Made by a program: the position numbers and the translations under genes
Assembly (NCBI GenBank): GCA_030826005.1
Contig: JAPJOW010000001.1
Location: 1-48,565, forward strand
Direction of reading: 5' to 3'
Length of the DNA: 48,565 bases
Source: Aliterella sp. RAGGC_92
GTDB taxonomy: Bacteria > Cyanobacteriota > Cyanobacteriia > Cyanobacteriales > Chroococcidiopsidaceae
Shown here: positions 33,369 to 41,330 of the stretch, piece after piece
Layout: every line of letters begins with the position of its first letter
Position numbering within the stretch: the first letter of the stretch is position 1
Notes under the pieces: model-generated
What the model saw: the letters and a program-made list of their open reading frames with translations, nothing else
Told to the model about the DNA's origin: nothing
Database searches by the model: none

Positions 33369-34520
33369 TTAAACCTTGTCTTGCCAAAGCGATGCGTACT
33401 GCTGCTGCGTCTCCTTGGGTAGGGGGAGCAGAAATTCACTATTAGCCAAAGTTTCGCCTTCTACTAACAGCAAGTTTCTTAATCCCTCTTGAATATCTAC
33501 AGGGTTGATTTTTACATTCATTGGCGATCGCGCTTTACTTAATATGGAAATTTGCTTTTGACTTGAAGGTTGCCAGCAAAAATCAATCCACTGTTGTGCT
33601 AAAAGTTTATCGCCCTGGCTTTGAGTTGGACTTACCCATACATCCGCCCAAATTGCACTCCCAGAGAGGGGAACGATCGCGGCAATTTCTCGGTAACGCT
33701 GGATCGCCGGGATGACATCCGTTGACCATCCCACCGCTAACCAAGTATCTCCTAATATTAGCGGCTCTATATAGCGATCGCTGCTATAAAATTTGACTTG
33801 TCGAGTAAGAGCTTCTAGTTGGTTGGCGAGTCCTGGAACTTGCTGTAAGTTTGTGGTGTTGTAAGAGTAGCCAAGTTTTTTTAAAGTTAAGCCGATAATT
33901 TCGCGTGGCTGGCTGAGTAAAGAAATGCGACCAGTTAGTTCTTCTCGCCACAAGTCACTCCAGTTAGTCGGAGTCCATCCTAAAGACTTAAACTTGTTGC
34001 GATTATAAGCAATTACAGTGTTACCCCAACGATAAGGTGCAGCCCAAATTTTGCCCTTAGGGTCGAGAAAACCGCGATCGTTACGCCTTACAAGTTCTTG
34101 ATAGCGCTGAGGCAACTTTTGCCACTGGGGTAAACTAGCAATTTCTATTGGTTGAATTAGTTTTTGGGCGATCGCATCACTTAGCCAAAAGTCCCCCAAA
34201 GTCACCAAATCCGCTACTTCTACGGCTTGTGGATTAATTAAAGGAATTGCTGGTAGCCGCCAAGGGCTGGTATTCTTCTCTGCGGGCGACTTCTGCCAAG
34301 CTTTCAACAAATCGAAGGTGGCAGCTAACTGTTCGACGGGGGTAAACTCCAAGTTAGCAGGTAGTTTTAAACTGTTTTTAAACTGTCCCAACAACTGAGC
34401 AGGAATCGAACCTTTTAATAACTGCACTTGCAGCTTTTTCTGGTCTTTACTGTTACAACCGGATAGTAGCTGCAACATTGTAATTGCTCCAGCTTTAATT
34501 AAGAAGTCTCTACGATCCAT
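33369..34520 (-). CDS. solute-binding lipoprotein (spermidine/putrescine-type)
   Basis: The 383-residue protein begins MDRRDFLIKAGAITMLQLLSGC: a twin-arginine motif (RR at 3-4) together with a lipobox ending at Cys22, so a Tat-exported lipoprotein is likely. The mature domain resembles type-2 periplasmic binding proteins of the polyamine/Fe group (NLEFTPVEQLAATFDLL, WAAPYRWGNTVIAYNRN). No permease or ATPase genes adjoin it. It ends 6 bp from the convergent secreted-protein gene. The substrate is unknown. Confidence 0.8.
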   Translation of the reverse strand: MDRRDFLIKAGAITMLQLLSGCNSKDQKKLQVQLLKGSIPAQLLGQFKNSLKLPANLEFTPVEQLAATFDLLKAWQKSPAEKNTSPWRLPAIPLINPQAVEVADLVTLGDFWLSDAIAQKLIQPIEIASLPQWQKLPQRYQELVRRNDRGFLDPKGKIWAAPYRWGNTVIAYNRNKFKSLGWTPTNWSDLWREELTGRISLLSQPREIIGLTLKKLGYSYNTTNLQQVPGLANQLEALTRQVKFYSSDRYIEPLILGDTWLAVGWSTDVIPAIQRYREIAAIVPLSGSAIWADVWVSPTQSQGDKLLAQQWIDFCWQPSSQKQISILSKARSPMNVKINPVDIQEGLRNLLLVEGETLANSEFLLPLPKETQQQYASLWQDKV

Positions 34521-34524
34521 AGAT

Positions 34525-35154
34525 TTACGCGCTGTAGCGCTTCTCCACACCAAAACCAATTAAATCGATCGTAGTTGGTATTTCTCCCGGTTGCGGGCGC
34601 TGATAGGTGACAATGGTTCGCATTCTCACATCGGCGGCAACTAGGCGCATTTGATCTACCGCTACCGAGCGCCGATAATAAGTTGTCATCTCTAAAGTTT
34701 GACGAATTGGTTGATAGCTAAATCTACCCGCGATCGCCCCAGCTTCAGAGTACCCTTGATCGCGTAAATAATAACCTTGAACTAAGTCGCTTTCTACTGC
34801 CGTTTGAGCGCTTAGAGGTAGGGGTGGCAATTGTTGAGCGGCTTGATTTGGCACATAGGCATCGGGAACAAATAACGCTTGCAACTTCATCGATACTGTT
34901 TCTCCAGTTTCCGAGCGGGTGTCAAAAGCGATCGCAAATCCTGGAAATTTTTGTTGGTGTTCGATTAGTTTTGTTGGCTCAAAATTAAAAGTAGTAGATT
35001 GCGCTAAAATCTCTTGCTTTTGTACGTGACTAATAGACTCTACCCTAAATTCTGTATAAGACCTTTCTATTTGCCCTTCTAACAGGGAATGATAAATTCG
35101 CTCGGTTTTCCATAAACCATTGCAAGCATTAAAAAATTCGTCGAAACTTAACAT
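34525..35154 (-). CDS. CpcS/CpeS-type phycobiliprotein lyase
   Basis: The 209-residue protein begins MLSFDEFFNACNGLWKTERIYHS, and its mid and late blocks (FDTRSETGETVSMKLQALF, TYYRRSVAVDQMRLVAADVRMRTIV, IDLIGFGVEKR) fit the beta-barrel S-type lyases that attach bilins to cysteine residues of phycobiliproteins. The specific bilin and subunit cannot be assigned. It is upstream of the binding-lipoprotein gene on the same strand with a 4-bp gap, so they are probably co-transcribed, although their roles seem unrelated. Confidence 0.75.
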   Translation of the reverse strand: MLSFDEFFNACNGLWKTERIYHSLLEGQIERSYTEFRVESISHVQKQEILAQSTTFNFEPTKLIEHQQKFPGFAIAFDTRSETGETVSMKLQALFVPDAYVPNQAAQQLPPLPLSAQTAVESDLVQGYYLRDQGYSEAGAIAGRFSYQPIRQTLEMTTYYRRSVAVDQMRLVAADVRMRTIVTYQRPQPGEIPTTIDLIGFGVEKRYSA

Positions 35155-35504
35155 CTCTCAGCCCAAAACTACCTTTAGGTATAAATCTTTTTTGCTCAAA
35201 ATTTTATTTTCTCCTCTACCATACTAAGTTTTTTTTCAAAATAGACAATTCTTTCGGTGGTATTATGCCTCGTCCTAATTGCGGGATAAACGGTGGTTTT
35301 GAGGGCTAACGATCGACTAACTCTTAAAATAATAGACTTATGCACGTAAATAATCTTTTGCCCCTTAGCCCCTTTTCTTTGGGGAGAATTAGATTTGAAG
35401 TCCCCAGAGTTGGGGGATTTAGGGGGCGATGTTAGCTTCAGCACCGAGGTCTAATAGACCTTTTACAAAAGCTTGTTTAGCTTTCCTAGAGTTGAAACGC
35501 CACT

Positions 35505-35610
35505 CTTATCGCTAAAGCCTAGCTCGTCTAGGGTGGAAATAGAATAGAGAGTCTACAGGATGCTTGCTTTACAATCTTATCGCTAAAGCCTAGCTCGCCT
35601 AGGGTTGAAA
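35505..35610 (+). repeat. 35-bp direct repeat, period 71 bp
   Basis: CTTATCGCTAAAGCCTAGCT starts both units (35505-35539 and 35576-35610), which differ at two of 35 positions. A more degenerate third unit precedes them at about 35481. The second unit leads directly into the two-hairpin repeat. Confidence 0.8.
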
Positions 35611-35646
35611 CCCCAGGCTAATAGATAAAGTCGGCTGAAGCCGACT
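35598..35646 (+). repeat. Two-hairpin dispersed repeat, copy 2
   Basis: CCTAGGGTTGAAACCCCAGG at 35598-35617 and AGTCGGCTGAAGCCGACT at 35629-35646, then TAAAGAAAAAA. The offset (31 bp) and flanks match copy 1 at 14623-14671; only the hairpin B loop (GA versus CA) and a few linker bases differ. Confidence 0.8.
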
Positions 35647-36016
35647 AAAGAAAAAAAACTAAACTTTTGGCAGAGGTCTAATATTGCCTTGTCATAGAGC
35701 AACTTGTTTTTTATCGCCATAAGTATATTTTCTTTGCCAGCATATTTTTTTGGATTTAGCTAATATATTTCTATGACTAAAATGTAAAAATCGGCTTTAC
35801 AGCTTGTTTTTAACTATGAGTATGAGTTAATGTAGCTAAAATAGCCAAAAATTAATATTATAAAGCTCTAATATTTACTTTCGTTTAGAAGTAACTATTA
35901 ATGTTTAGATTTAAAACTAAAGTTTGCAATAGATAAATGATTCATAAGCAAGCTGTACTTCTTCAAATGATTGTTTAGCATAAGAAAGCAAATTCTATAG
36001 GCAGCGAGGGTATCAA

Positions 36017-36391
36017 ATGGAGCCATTACAAAAACAGGTAACTACTTTAAGTCAAAAAGTAGATGCGTTGTATCAAGTCGTAGATCAACTAAATGGTCAA
36101 GTTGCTGATGCTTTGTCAGAATGCCGTTTAACACCCATGCAAGATGGGAATGGCAATTTTTTAACTACAGAAAATACCGGACGCTATCCAAGTTTAGGTT
36201 ACAGCAGTCATAAGCCAACGATGGAACATAAAGATGTTCTCACCGATAACAATTCCAAAGACGCGCATAAGTCCGGTGAAAAGGAATTGACTCCAGAAAT
36301 TCAAATTCGCAGGCTGACAGCCCAACTAACCGCCGCTTACAATCGAATTGCTGCTTTAGAAGAACAATTGCTGGCTCAAAGAATCCATTAG
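36017..36391 (+). CDS. conserved coiled-coil protein of unknown function
   Basis: The 124-residue hydrophilic protein has heptad-like coiled-coil segments at both ends (VTTLSQKVDALYQVVDQLNG and IRRLTAQLTAAYNRIAALEEQ) joined by a polar, probably disordered middle. No family is recognised. GAGGG at about 36007 lies at reasonable spacing before ATG 36017. It is preceded by a long regulatory or repeat spacer and convergent with cobT. Confidence 0.7.
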   Translation: MEPLQKQVTTLSQKVDALYQVVDQLNGQVADALSECRLTPMQDGNGNFLTTENTGRYPSLGYSSHKPTMEHKDVLTDNNSKDAHKSGEKELTPEIQIRRLTAQLTAAYNRIAALEEQLLAQRIH

Positions 36392-36405
36392 AAAAATAGT
36401 TCGAT

Positions 36406-37512
36406 TCAATCAGCTAAATACTTACCCACCAAGCTTTCAATTGCTTGGAGGAGTTCCGTTTGCTGCCAACCTTGAGCCAAATTAGCCGCAATACAAGCAC
36501 CACCTGCGCCCATCCCTTCCTTCACAAATCCTCGTTCGTAAGCTTGGAGTTGTTCGTATTTGGAAGCAGCAAAACTTAGCTGAGTAGCAAGCAGGGGGAC
36601 ATTACCAATTTCTAAAGCTAATTTGACTGTATTTCCTGTAGGATCTTGGGCTACCCAACGAGTAGTACCAACAACAACTTGCGTTGGTTGCCAAGCTAAA
36701 TCGCCCGCTTTAGTAATAGCTTGGATCAAAGCATAGACAGCAAGCATTTGCGTCCCCCCAGCTAGTAAAACTCCCCCATAGCGGCTGGCAGAAATTGCCA
36801 TCCCCGCTACAACAATTTGCATGGGATCGCCTACCGAGGCTACTACTTGCAAGGGATCGCTAAAAGTATTTTTCTTTAGTAATAATTTTGCCTGTTTTAG
36901 CCCGGCTTGCACTACTTGCCATTTTTGGGCGTGATTGCAAACTGGGTGACTGCTATTAACTTTTCCTGTAGCGTCAAGCCCCAAACCTGTTAAAACACCA
37001 AGAGCGGTGGTTGTTCCCCCAACTACACATTCACCAATAATGACATAGCTATTTGCTGTTGTTTGTGCCAGCTTTTCACCCCAAATCAAACCTTGCTGGA
37101 GGAGGTGTTGTACGGTGTTTAGTTGTAAAGCATCGCCTTGACTTAAACATTTAGCAGGAGTACCGCCTAAGTTTATATGAGGGACTGTGGGCGGCTGGGG
37201 TAGCCCGGCATTAAATAGATAAACTGGGAGAGATAATTCTTCTACTACCGCGCGTGAAATTAGTACCGGGGAAGCGCCAGCTTGGAGAGGGGGTAGGGGA
37301 TACTGAGGATGCGGTTTCACGCCGTCAAATAAAAATTCTGCGTCCGCAAGACAAGTATACTGACGATCTAGAGGGGTTGCGCCCGCCGCCGAGATGCCAG
37401 GAATTAGACCAGTTTCCGTAAAGCCCAAAACACAGGCAAATAAGGGTTTGCTACCGCGATAGCGTTGTAACCACTGCGTCCCTTGGGCTAACTGAGTGTA
37501 AACGCGAATCAT
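36406..37512 (-). CDS. cobT: CobT-type nicotinate mononucleotide phosphoribosyltransferase
   Basis: The 368-residue protein fits the TIGR00303 group, the cyanobacterial/archaeal type of CobT used in assembly of the lower nucleotide loop of cobamides. Blocks that support it include VLGFTETGLIPGISAAG, SNSYVIIGECVVGGTTTALGVLTGLG (quoted in part: GECVVGGTTTALGVLTG), and HPVCNHAQKW. In cyanobacteria it should help make pseudocobalamin. The start ATG 37512 is standard. DUF2232 and surE follow upstream on the same strand. Confidence 0.85.
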   Translation of the reverse strand: MIRVYTQLAQGTQWLQRYRGSKPLFACVLGFTETGLIPGISAAGATPLDRQYTCLADAEFLFDGVKPHPQYPLPPLQAGASPVLISRAVVEELSLPVYLFNAGLPQPPTVPHINLGGTPAKCLSQGDALQLNTVQHLLQQGLIWGEKLAQTTANSYVIIGECVVGGTTTALGVLTGLGLDATGKVNSSHPVCNHAQKWQVVQAGLKQAKLLLKKNTFSDPLQVVASVGDPMQIVVAGMAISASRYGGVLLAGGTQMLAVYALIQAITKAGDLAWQPTQVVVGTTRWVAQDPTGNTVKLALEIGNVPLLATQLSFAASKYEQLQAYERGFVKEGMGAGGACIAANLAQGWQQTELLQAIESLVGKYLAD

Positions 37513-37535
37513 ATATTCGTAGCAATTGAGGGGTG

Positions 37536-38219
37536 TTAGTCTTCTTCATAATCCATCAAAACTTGCACCCAACGGGGAGGGCGAGGAATAGGATTGCCCA
37601 AACGATCTAACAAAAACCAAGCGGCAAGATGAACGGCAAATAAGTAAATAATATTATTGAGGAATACAACACCAATAGCGATCGCTTCTACCAAAGTTAT
37701 ACTTGGTTGCGCTAGTAGTCCGGCTTTAAGAAATAGCCACTCTAGTAAGTTTGTAACTTGAGTAATGGAATATACCCAAATATCTTCCCCAGATAAAACT
37801 AGCAATAGCCACAACCGGAAAAATACACCGAATGCGCCTAATAAAGCTGCTAAACCAATAGAAACAATCCAAGGCGACCGACGTTTCCAAGTTGCACCTA
37901 GCAACACTCCCATCAAGCCGTAAGGCACGACGTACACAATACTGCGCGTAGGTCCCATAAGTACCGAAAGCAGCAATCCTGAAACTAAAGCCCCCATCCA
38001 AGCCGTGCGACTGCCCCAACGCAAGTAAAGTAAAGCAATAGGTACGGGGAAAAATATTTGTAGTAAAGGGCCGAGGGGAAAGTAATAATTAATAAAATAA
38101 ATTAAGCTGGCAGTACTAGCTAGAAAAGCTGTTTCTACCATTTTCAATGGTGGTGCTGACCGCAGATGTGGTTCGACAAACTTACTGGAATCGACTTGAG
38201 AGGAGGGAAAATCGCTCAT
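37536..38219 (-). CDS. DUF2232 membrane protein
   Basis: From ATG 38219 the 227-residue protein has about six spans; the DUF2232 family pattern is visible in LYLRWGSRTAWMGALVSGLLLSVLMGPTRSIVYVVPYGLMG (quoted in part: LRWGSRTAWMG and GPTRSIVYVVPYGLMG). These proteins resemble small S-component-like or YybS-like membrane proteins. A role in vitamin or cofactor uptake has been suggested for the wider family, and the neighbouring cobT is compatible, but no function is shown. The upstream TTG 38243 start is less likely. Confidence 0.8.
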   Translation of the reverse strand: MSDFPSSQVDSSKFVEPHLRSAPPLKMVETAFLASTASLIYFINYYFPLGPLLQIFFPVPIALLYLRWGSRTAWMGALVSGLLLSVLMGPTRSIVYVVPYGLMGVLLGATWKRRSPWIVSIGLAALLGAFGVFFRLWLLLVLSGEDIWVYSITQVTNLLEWLFLKAGLLAQPSITLVEAIAIGVVFLNNIIYLFAVHLAAWFLLDRLGNPIPRPPRWVQVLMDYEED

Positions 38220-38290
38220 GGATTGTATTAAAGACTTTTTCAAGTCTACTCGCTCTAGCTTAGTTATGCGATCGCACTTTTTGCCTTAAC

Positions 38291-38971
38291 TTATAGCTTT
38301 AGCTGAGTTATAGCGATTTTTCCTGTAAAGCAAACATCTACATCTGTTCCAGAAATGCGATCGCGTTTGGCATATTCCCCCACATAATAGTAATCGTTTC
38401 CTTCTATGCGGTAATTGACTGGCAATGGTTGAGTAGAAGGCGGACAAAATACAATTTCTGGGTCGCTATTGCCGGGTTCTAAGTGAGGTAAGTTGACATT
38501 CCAGTAAGTTCCCGCTTCTATTGGGCGGTTGAGTAAGTCGGCGAGGACTTTCGCCGTCCATCGGGCGGCGGTGTCCCAATCTAGATTTTTTTTGCCTTTG
38601 ATGTAGTGAGAGACAGCAATTCCCCCAATCCCGTGCAAAGCCGCTTCGCGCACGGCGGCTACTGTACCAGAAATATATACATCTGCTCCCATATTTCCCC
38701 CGGCGTTAATGCCCGAAAGTACAAATTTCACGTCTTCACATAGGTGGGATAAAGCAATGCGCGTGCAATCGGCAGGAGTTCCGGCGATCGCGTATTCTGT
38801 ACTTGAGCGGCGATGGACGTTGATAGCTCTAGTTGTTGTCACTTGATGTCCGCAGCCAGATAAATGGTCTTTAGGCGCGGCGACAATGACTTTTTTGCCT
38901 TCTACGGCTTTAAGTAGCGCTCTTATTCCTGGTGCGTCTATACCATCATCGTTGGTGAGAATTAAAGTCAT
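38291..38971 (-). CDS. surE: 5'/3'-nucleotidase SurE
   Basis: SurE dephosphorylates nucleoside 5'- and 3'-monophosphates and helps stationary-phase survival. The 226-residue protein carries the metal-binding TNDDGIDAPGI at 6-16, AAPKDHLSGCGH, and the SGINAGGNMGADVYISGTVAAVREA (quoted in part: SGINAGGNMG and SGTVAAVREA) motifs. The length is on the short side of normal. It is followed by DUF2232 after a 71-bp gap. Confidence 0.93.
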   Translation of the reverse strand: MTLILTNDDGIDAPGIRALLKAVEGKKVIVAAPKDHLSGCGHQVTTTRAINVHRRSSTEYAIAGTPADCTRIALSHLCEDVKFVLSGINAGGNMGADVYISGTVAAVREAALHGIGGIAVSHYIKGKKNLDWDTAARWTAKVLADLLNRPIEAGTYWNVNLPHLEPGNSDPEIVFCPPSTQPLPVNYRIEGNDYYYVGEYAKRDRISGTDVDVCFTGKIAITQLKL

Positions 38972-39001
38972 AATTTGATTTTAGGCTGCGTGGGATGGCT
39001 G

Positions 39002-39952
39002 CTAAACTTTTTGGATAAAACGCCGTCCTAGCAATCCTTGGGGGCGAACTACAAGCATAATAAATAATATCGCAAAGGCAACCGCATCTTTATAAGCTGA
39101 GTAATCGGCGGGGACAAAGGCTTCGATTAATCCAATTAATAGTCCCCCAACTACTGCCCCCGGAACGCTACCCAGTCCCCCCAGCACAATTACCGCTAAT
39201 CCTTTTAAGCCAAAATTAATTCCAAAGAAAGGGCCGGAAATGCTGACGCTAGAAGCCACTAACGTCCCCGCTAGTCCTGCTAAAAAGCTGCTGGTAAAGA
39301 AAGTACCGACAATAAAAAAATCGCTGTTAATGCCTAGTAAACTAGCTGTTGTCGCATCTTCTGCGATCGCACTCATTGCTTTGCCGTGTTTCGTCTGATT
39401 GATAAAATAGGTAAGTACTAATAAAACTGCTACCGACACGCCAAAAATTACTACTTGAACGGTACGAATTGGAATCGGGTTTGCTGCCGTTCCAAAGTTA
39501 ATTGCTGGGGGTAAGTTTCCGTAAGTATTTGCGGGAAAGGTGTAACTTTCTGCGCCTACTAAGTACTGAATTAAATTAACAATTACGACAGCCACCCCCA
39601 AGCTAGAAACAACAGTTAATAATGATTCCGAGCCTTTTTTCCGTAAAGGGCGAAAAGCTAAATATTCAACTGCAACTCCTACTAATCCAGCAAGTATACT
39701 GCCAAAAATTAATGCTAATGTAAAAGGTAATTGTAGAGGTAAAGCCACATTTGCCAGCAACCCACTAAAACCGAAAGCATTACCCATTAAAGCATAAGTA
39801 AAGTAAGCACCTAGAGTAAATATTGCCCCATGAGCAAAATTGATAATTCCTAAAATAGAAAATATCAAAGTATAACCCAAGGCAAAAATTGCATAAGCGC
39901 TACCTATAGACAATCCATTAAGAAATGATTGCAAAAATACGGTTATGTCCAT
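39002..39952 (-). CDS. branched-chain/neutral amino-acid ABC transporter permease (LivH/NatD-type)
   Basis: The 316-residue protein has about eight spans and the LivH-family motifs GYTLIFSILGIINFAHGAIF, an EAA-like AEDATTASLLGIN loop, and GLKGLAVIVLGGLGSVPGAVVGGLLIG (quoted in part: LAVIVLGGLGSVPGAVVGG). It is a half of the permease for neutral amino acids, the N-I (Nat) system in cyanobacteria. It follows the binding-protein gene by 7 bp. The other permease and the ATPase genes are not in the window. Confidence 0.9.
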   Translation of the reverse strand: MDITVFLQSFLNGLSIGSAYAIFALGYTLIFSILGIINFAHGAIFTLGAYFTYALMGNAFGFSGLLANVALPLQLPFTLALIFGSILAGLVGVAVEYLAFRPLRKKGSESLLTVVSSLGVAVVIVNLIQYLVGAESYTFPANTYGNLPPAINFGTAANPIPIRTVQVVIFGVSVAVLLVLTYFINQTKHGKAMSAIAEDATTASLLGINSDFFIVGTFFTSSFLAGLAGTLVASSVSISGPFFGINFGLKGLAVIVLGGLGSVPGAVVGGLLIGLIEAFVPADYSAYKDAVAFAILFIMLVVRPQGLLGRRFIQKV

Positions 39953-39959
39953 AGTATGA

Positions 39960-41168
39960 CTACTTTATAAAAGCAAACTTTCCACTATTACCATCAGGAC
40001 TCATATCAATTTGAGCAACATAAAAATCTTTTTGAACAATCTCGCCTTCTGGAGTAAAAGCTATTTCACCTAATGGCGTTTGATACTTTCCAGCCAATAA
40101 TTGCTTATTTAATTCCGTTCGCAGTTGGTTTAGAGGTAAGCTGTTGATTTTCGTTTTATCCATCGCCTTTAAAGCATCTACATATACTTGAACTGCTGTA
40201 AAAGCTTGAGCGCTAAACTGAGGCGGTTCTTTCTTATATTGCTCCCGGTAAGCACTACGAAAAGCAGTATTAATTTTCCCTGGCGCTTCGGGGCTGTAGG
40301 CTTGAGCAATCAGTACGCCGTCACAAAGTGCTTTACAAACGGCAAATACATTAGATGTATTCATCCCATTACCACCAACAATTAAACCTTTGTAGCCAAG
40401 TTCTCTTAATTGCTTAACTAAGTTGCCACCGTCGGCAGCTAAACCCGAAATAATTACTAAATCTGGTTTTAACTTAATAGTATTTGTTGCTTGAGTTTGA
40501 AAATCAGTATCAGTAGTTTGAAACTTTTGTACTGTGACTAAATCTAGCTTTTTTTCTTTTACCGTTTGCTGAAAAATTTCTGTTTCTGACTTATTAAACG
40601 CATCATTTTGGGCGTAAAGCACGGCAACTTTTTTAATTTGAGGATTAATCTTTAAAGCAGCAGCAACAGAGTTAGGCGCTACGATAGAAACGGGCGCAGA
40701 AACTCGCCCAATATATTCACCAATTTGGGGAATTCCTTTAGCAGTATTAGAAGGTCCTAAAACTGGAACTTTTGCTCTTTCCGCTATAGGGTTAGCACTA
40801 AAAGCTTGTTGCGATAGAGTTGGTCCAACTATTCCTACAACTTTATCTTTAGTAATCAAAGTTTGAAAAGCATTAATAGTTCCAGCTTCATCTCCTGCTG
40901 TATCTTGAAGGACTATCTTTATTGGCGTACCATTAATACCACCTTTATCGTTGAAATATTTTTCGGCAATTTTTACCCCAGCTACTTGTTCTTGACCGAG
41001 CAATGCTACATTGCTAGTTTGGGCAACCGCAACTCCAATTGGAATCGGATTTGATGAAGATGTATTTGTGTTTGTAGCTGTAGTAGTTGTATTTTGGGTT
41101 TGATTGCAGCCGGAGATCGTTAAAATAAAAGTAATAAATAAGCTGTAATTACGAAGATGATTTTTCAT
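39960..41168 (-). CDS. amino-acid-binding lipoprotein (LivK/NatB-type)
   Basis: The 402-residue precursor has a lipoprotein signal with lipobox ISGC (Cys21), then a Thr/Asn/Ser-rich linker, then a type-1 periplasmic binding domain (PIGVAVAQTSNVALLGQEQV, KVVGIVGPTLSQQAFSANPIAE, VSIVAPNSVAAA). It is paired with the LivH-type permease downstream (7 bp), and resembles NatB of the cyanobacterial neutral amino-acid uptake system. Confidence 0.88.
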   Translation of the reverse strand: MKNHLRNYSLFITFILTISGCNQTQNTTTTATNTNTSSSNPIPIGVAVAQTSNVALLGQEQVAGVKIAEKYFNDKGGINGTPIKIVLQDTAGDEAGTINAFQTLITKDKVVGIVGPTLSQQAFSANPIAERAKVPVLGPSNTAKGIPQIGEYIGRVSAPVSIVAPNSVAAALKINPQIKKVAVLYAQNDAFNKSETEIFQQTVKEKKLDLVTVQKFQTTDTDFQTQATNTIKLKPDLVIISGLAADGGNLVKQLRELGYKGLIVGGNGMNTSNVFAVCKALCDGVLIAQAYSPEAPGKINTAFRSAYREQYKKEPPQFSAQAFTAVQVYVDALKAMDKTKINSLPLNQLRTELNKQLLAGKYQTPLGEIAFTPEGEIVQKDFYVAQIDMSPDGNSGKFAFIK

Positions 41169-41330
41169 AAGTCAAACTAAGTCAGTATCAATGCCTACAC
41201 TCTTAGTCAGCATCGAGAGGCAATTAAGAGTATAGGTTAAATTGTCATAAATACTACTATTGTTTGTTTCGCTTAACAAATTAAACTATTTCTGTAGAAG
41301 TAAAAATTTTTAGTTTGAGCGAAAAATTAA

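Larger units (their letters stand above)
35155..36016. other. Gene-free, repeat-rich 862-bp spacer
   Basis: No supported gene is present; an 82-codon minus-strand frame (35196-35444) is just repeat DNA. From left to right: AT-rich promoter DNA for the bilin lyase; a TCCCC/GGGGGA hairpin at 35401-35417 in a C/G-run repeat; three degenerate copies of a TTATCGCTAAAGCCTAGCTC / CTAGGGTTGAAA unit between 35475 and 35620; the two-hairpin repeat at 35598-35646; then AT-rich DNA (35660-36016) that must hold the promoter for the following gene. Confidence 0.6.

Noticed and set aside
35196..35444. 82-codon minus-strand reading frame
   Set aside because: It is made of repeat sequence (C/G-run hairpin unit), has no ribosome site and no recognised protein pattern.
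41185..41198. GTA-N8-TAC NtcA-like core upstream of the Nat/Liv binding-protein gene
   Set aside because: It is only 17 bp from the start codon, too close for activation at -41.5; such cores are expected by chance about a dozen times in a window of this size.
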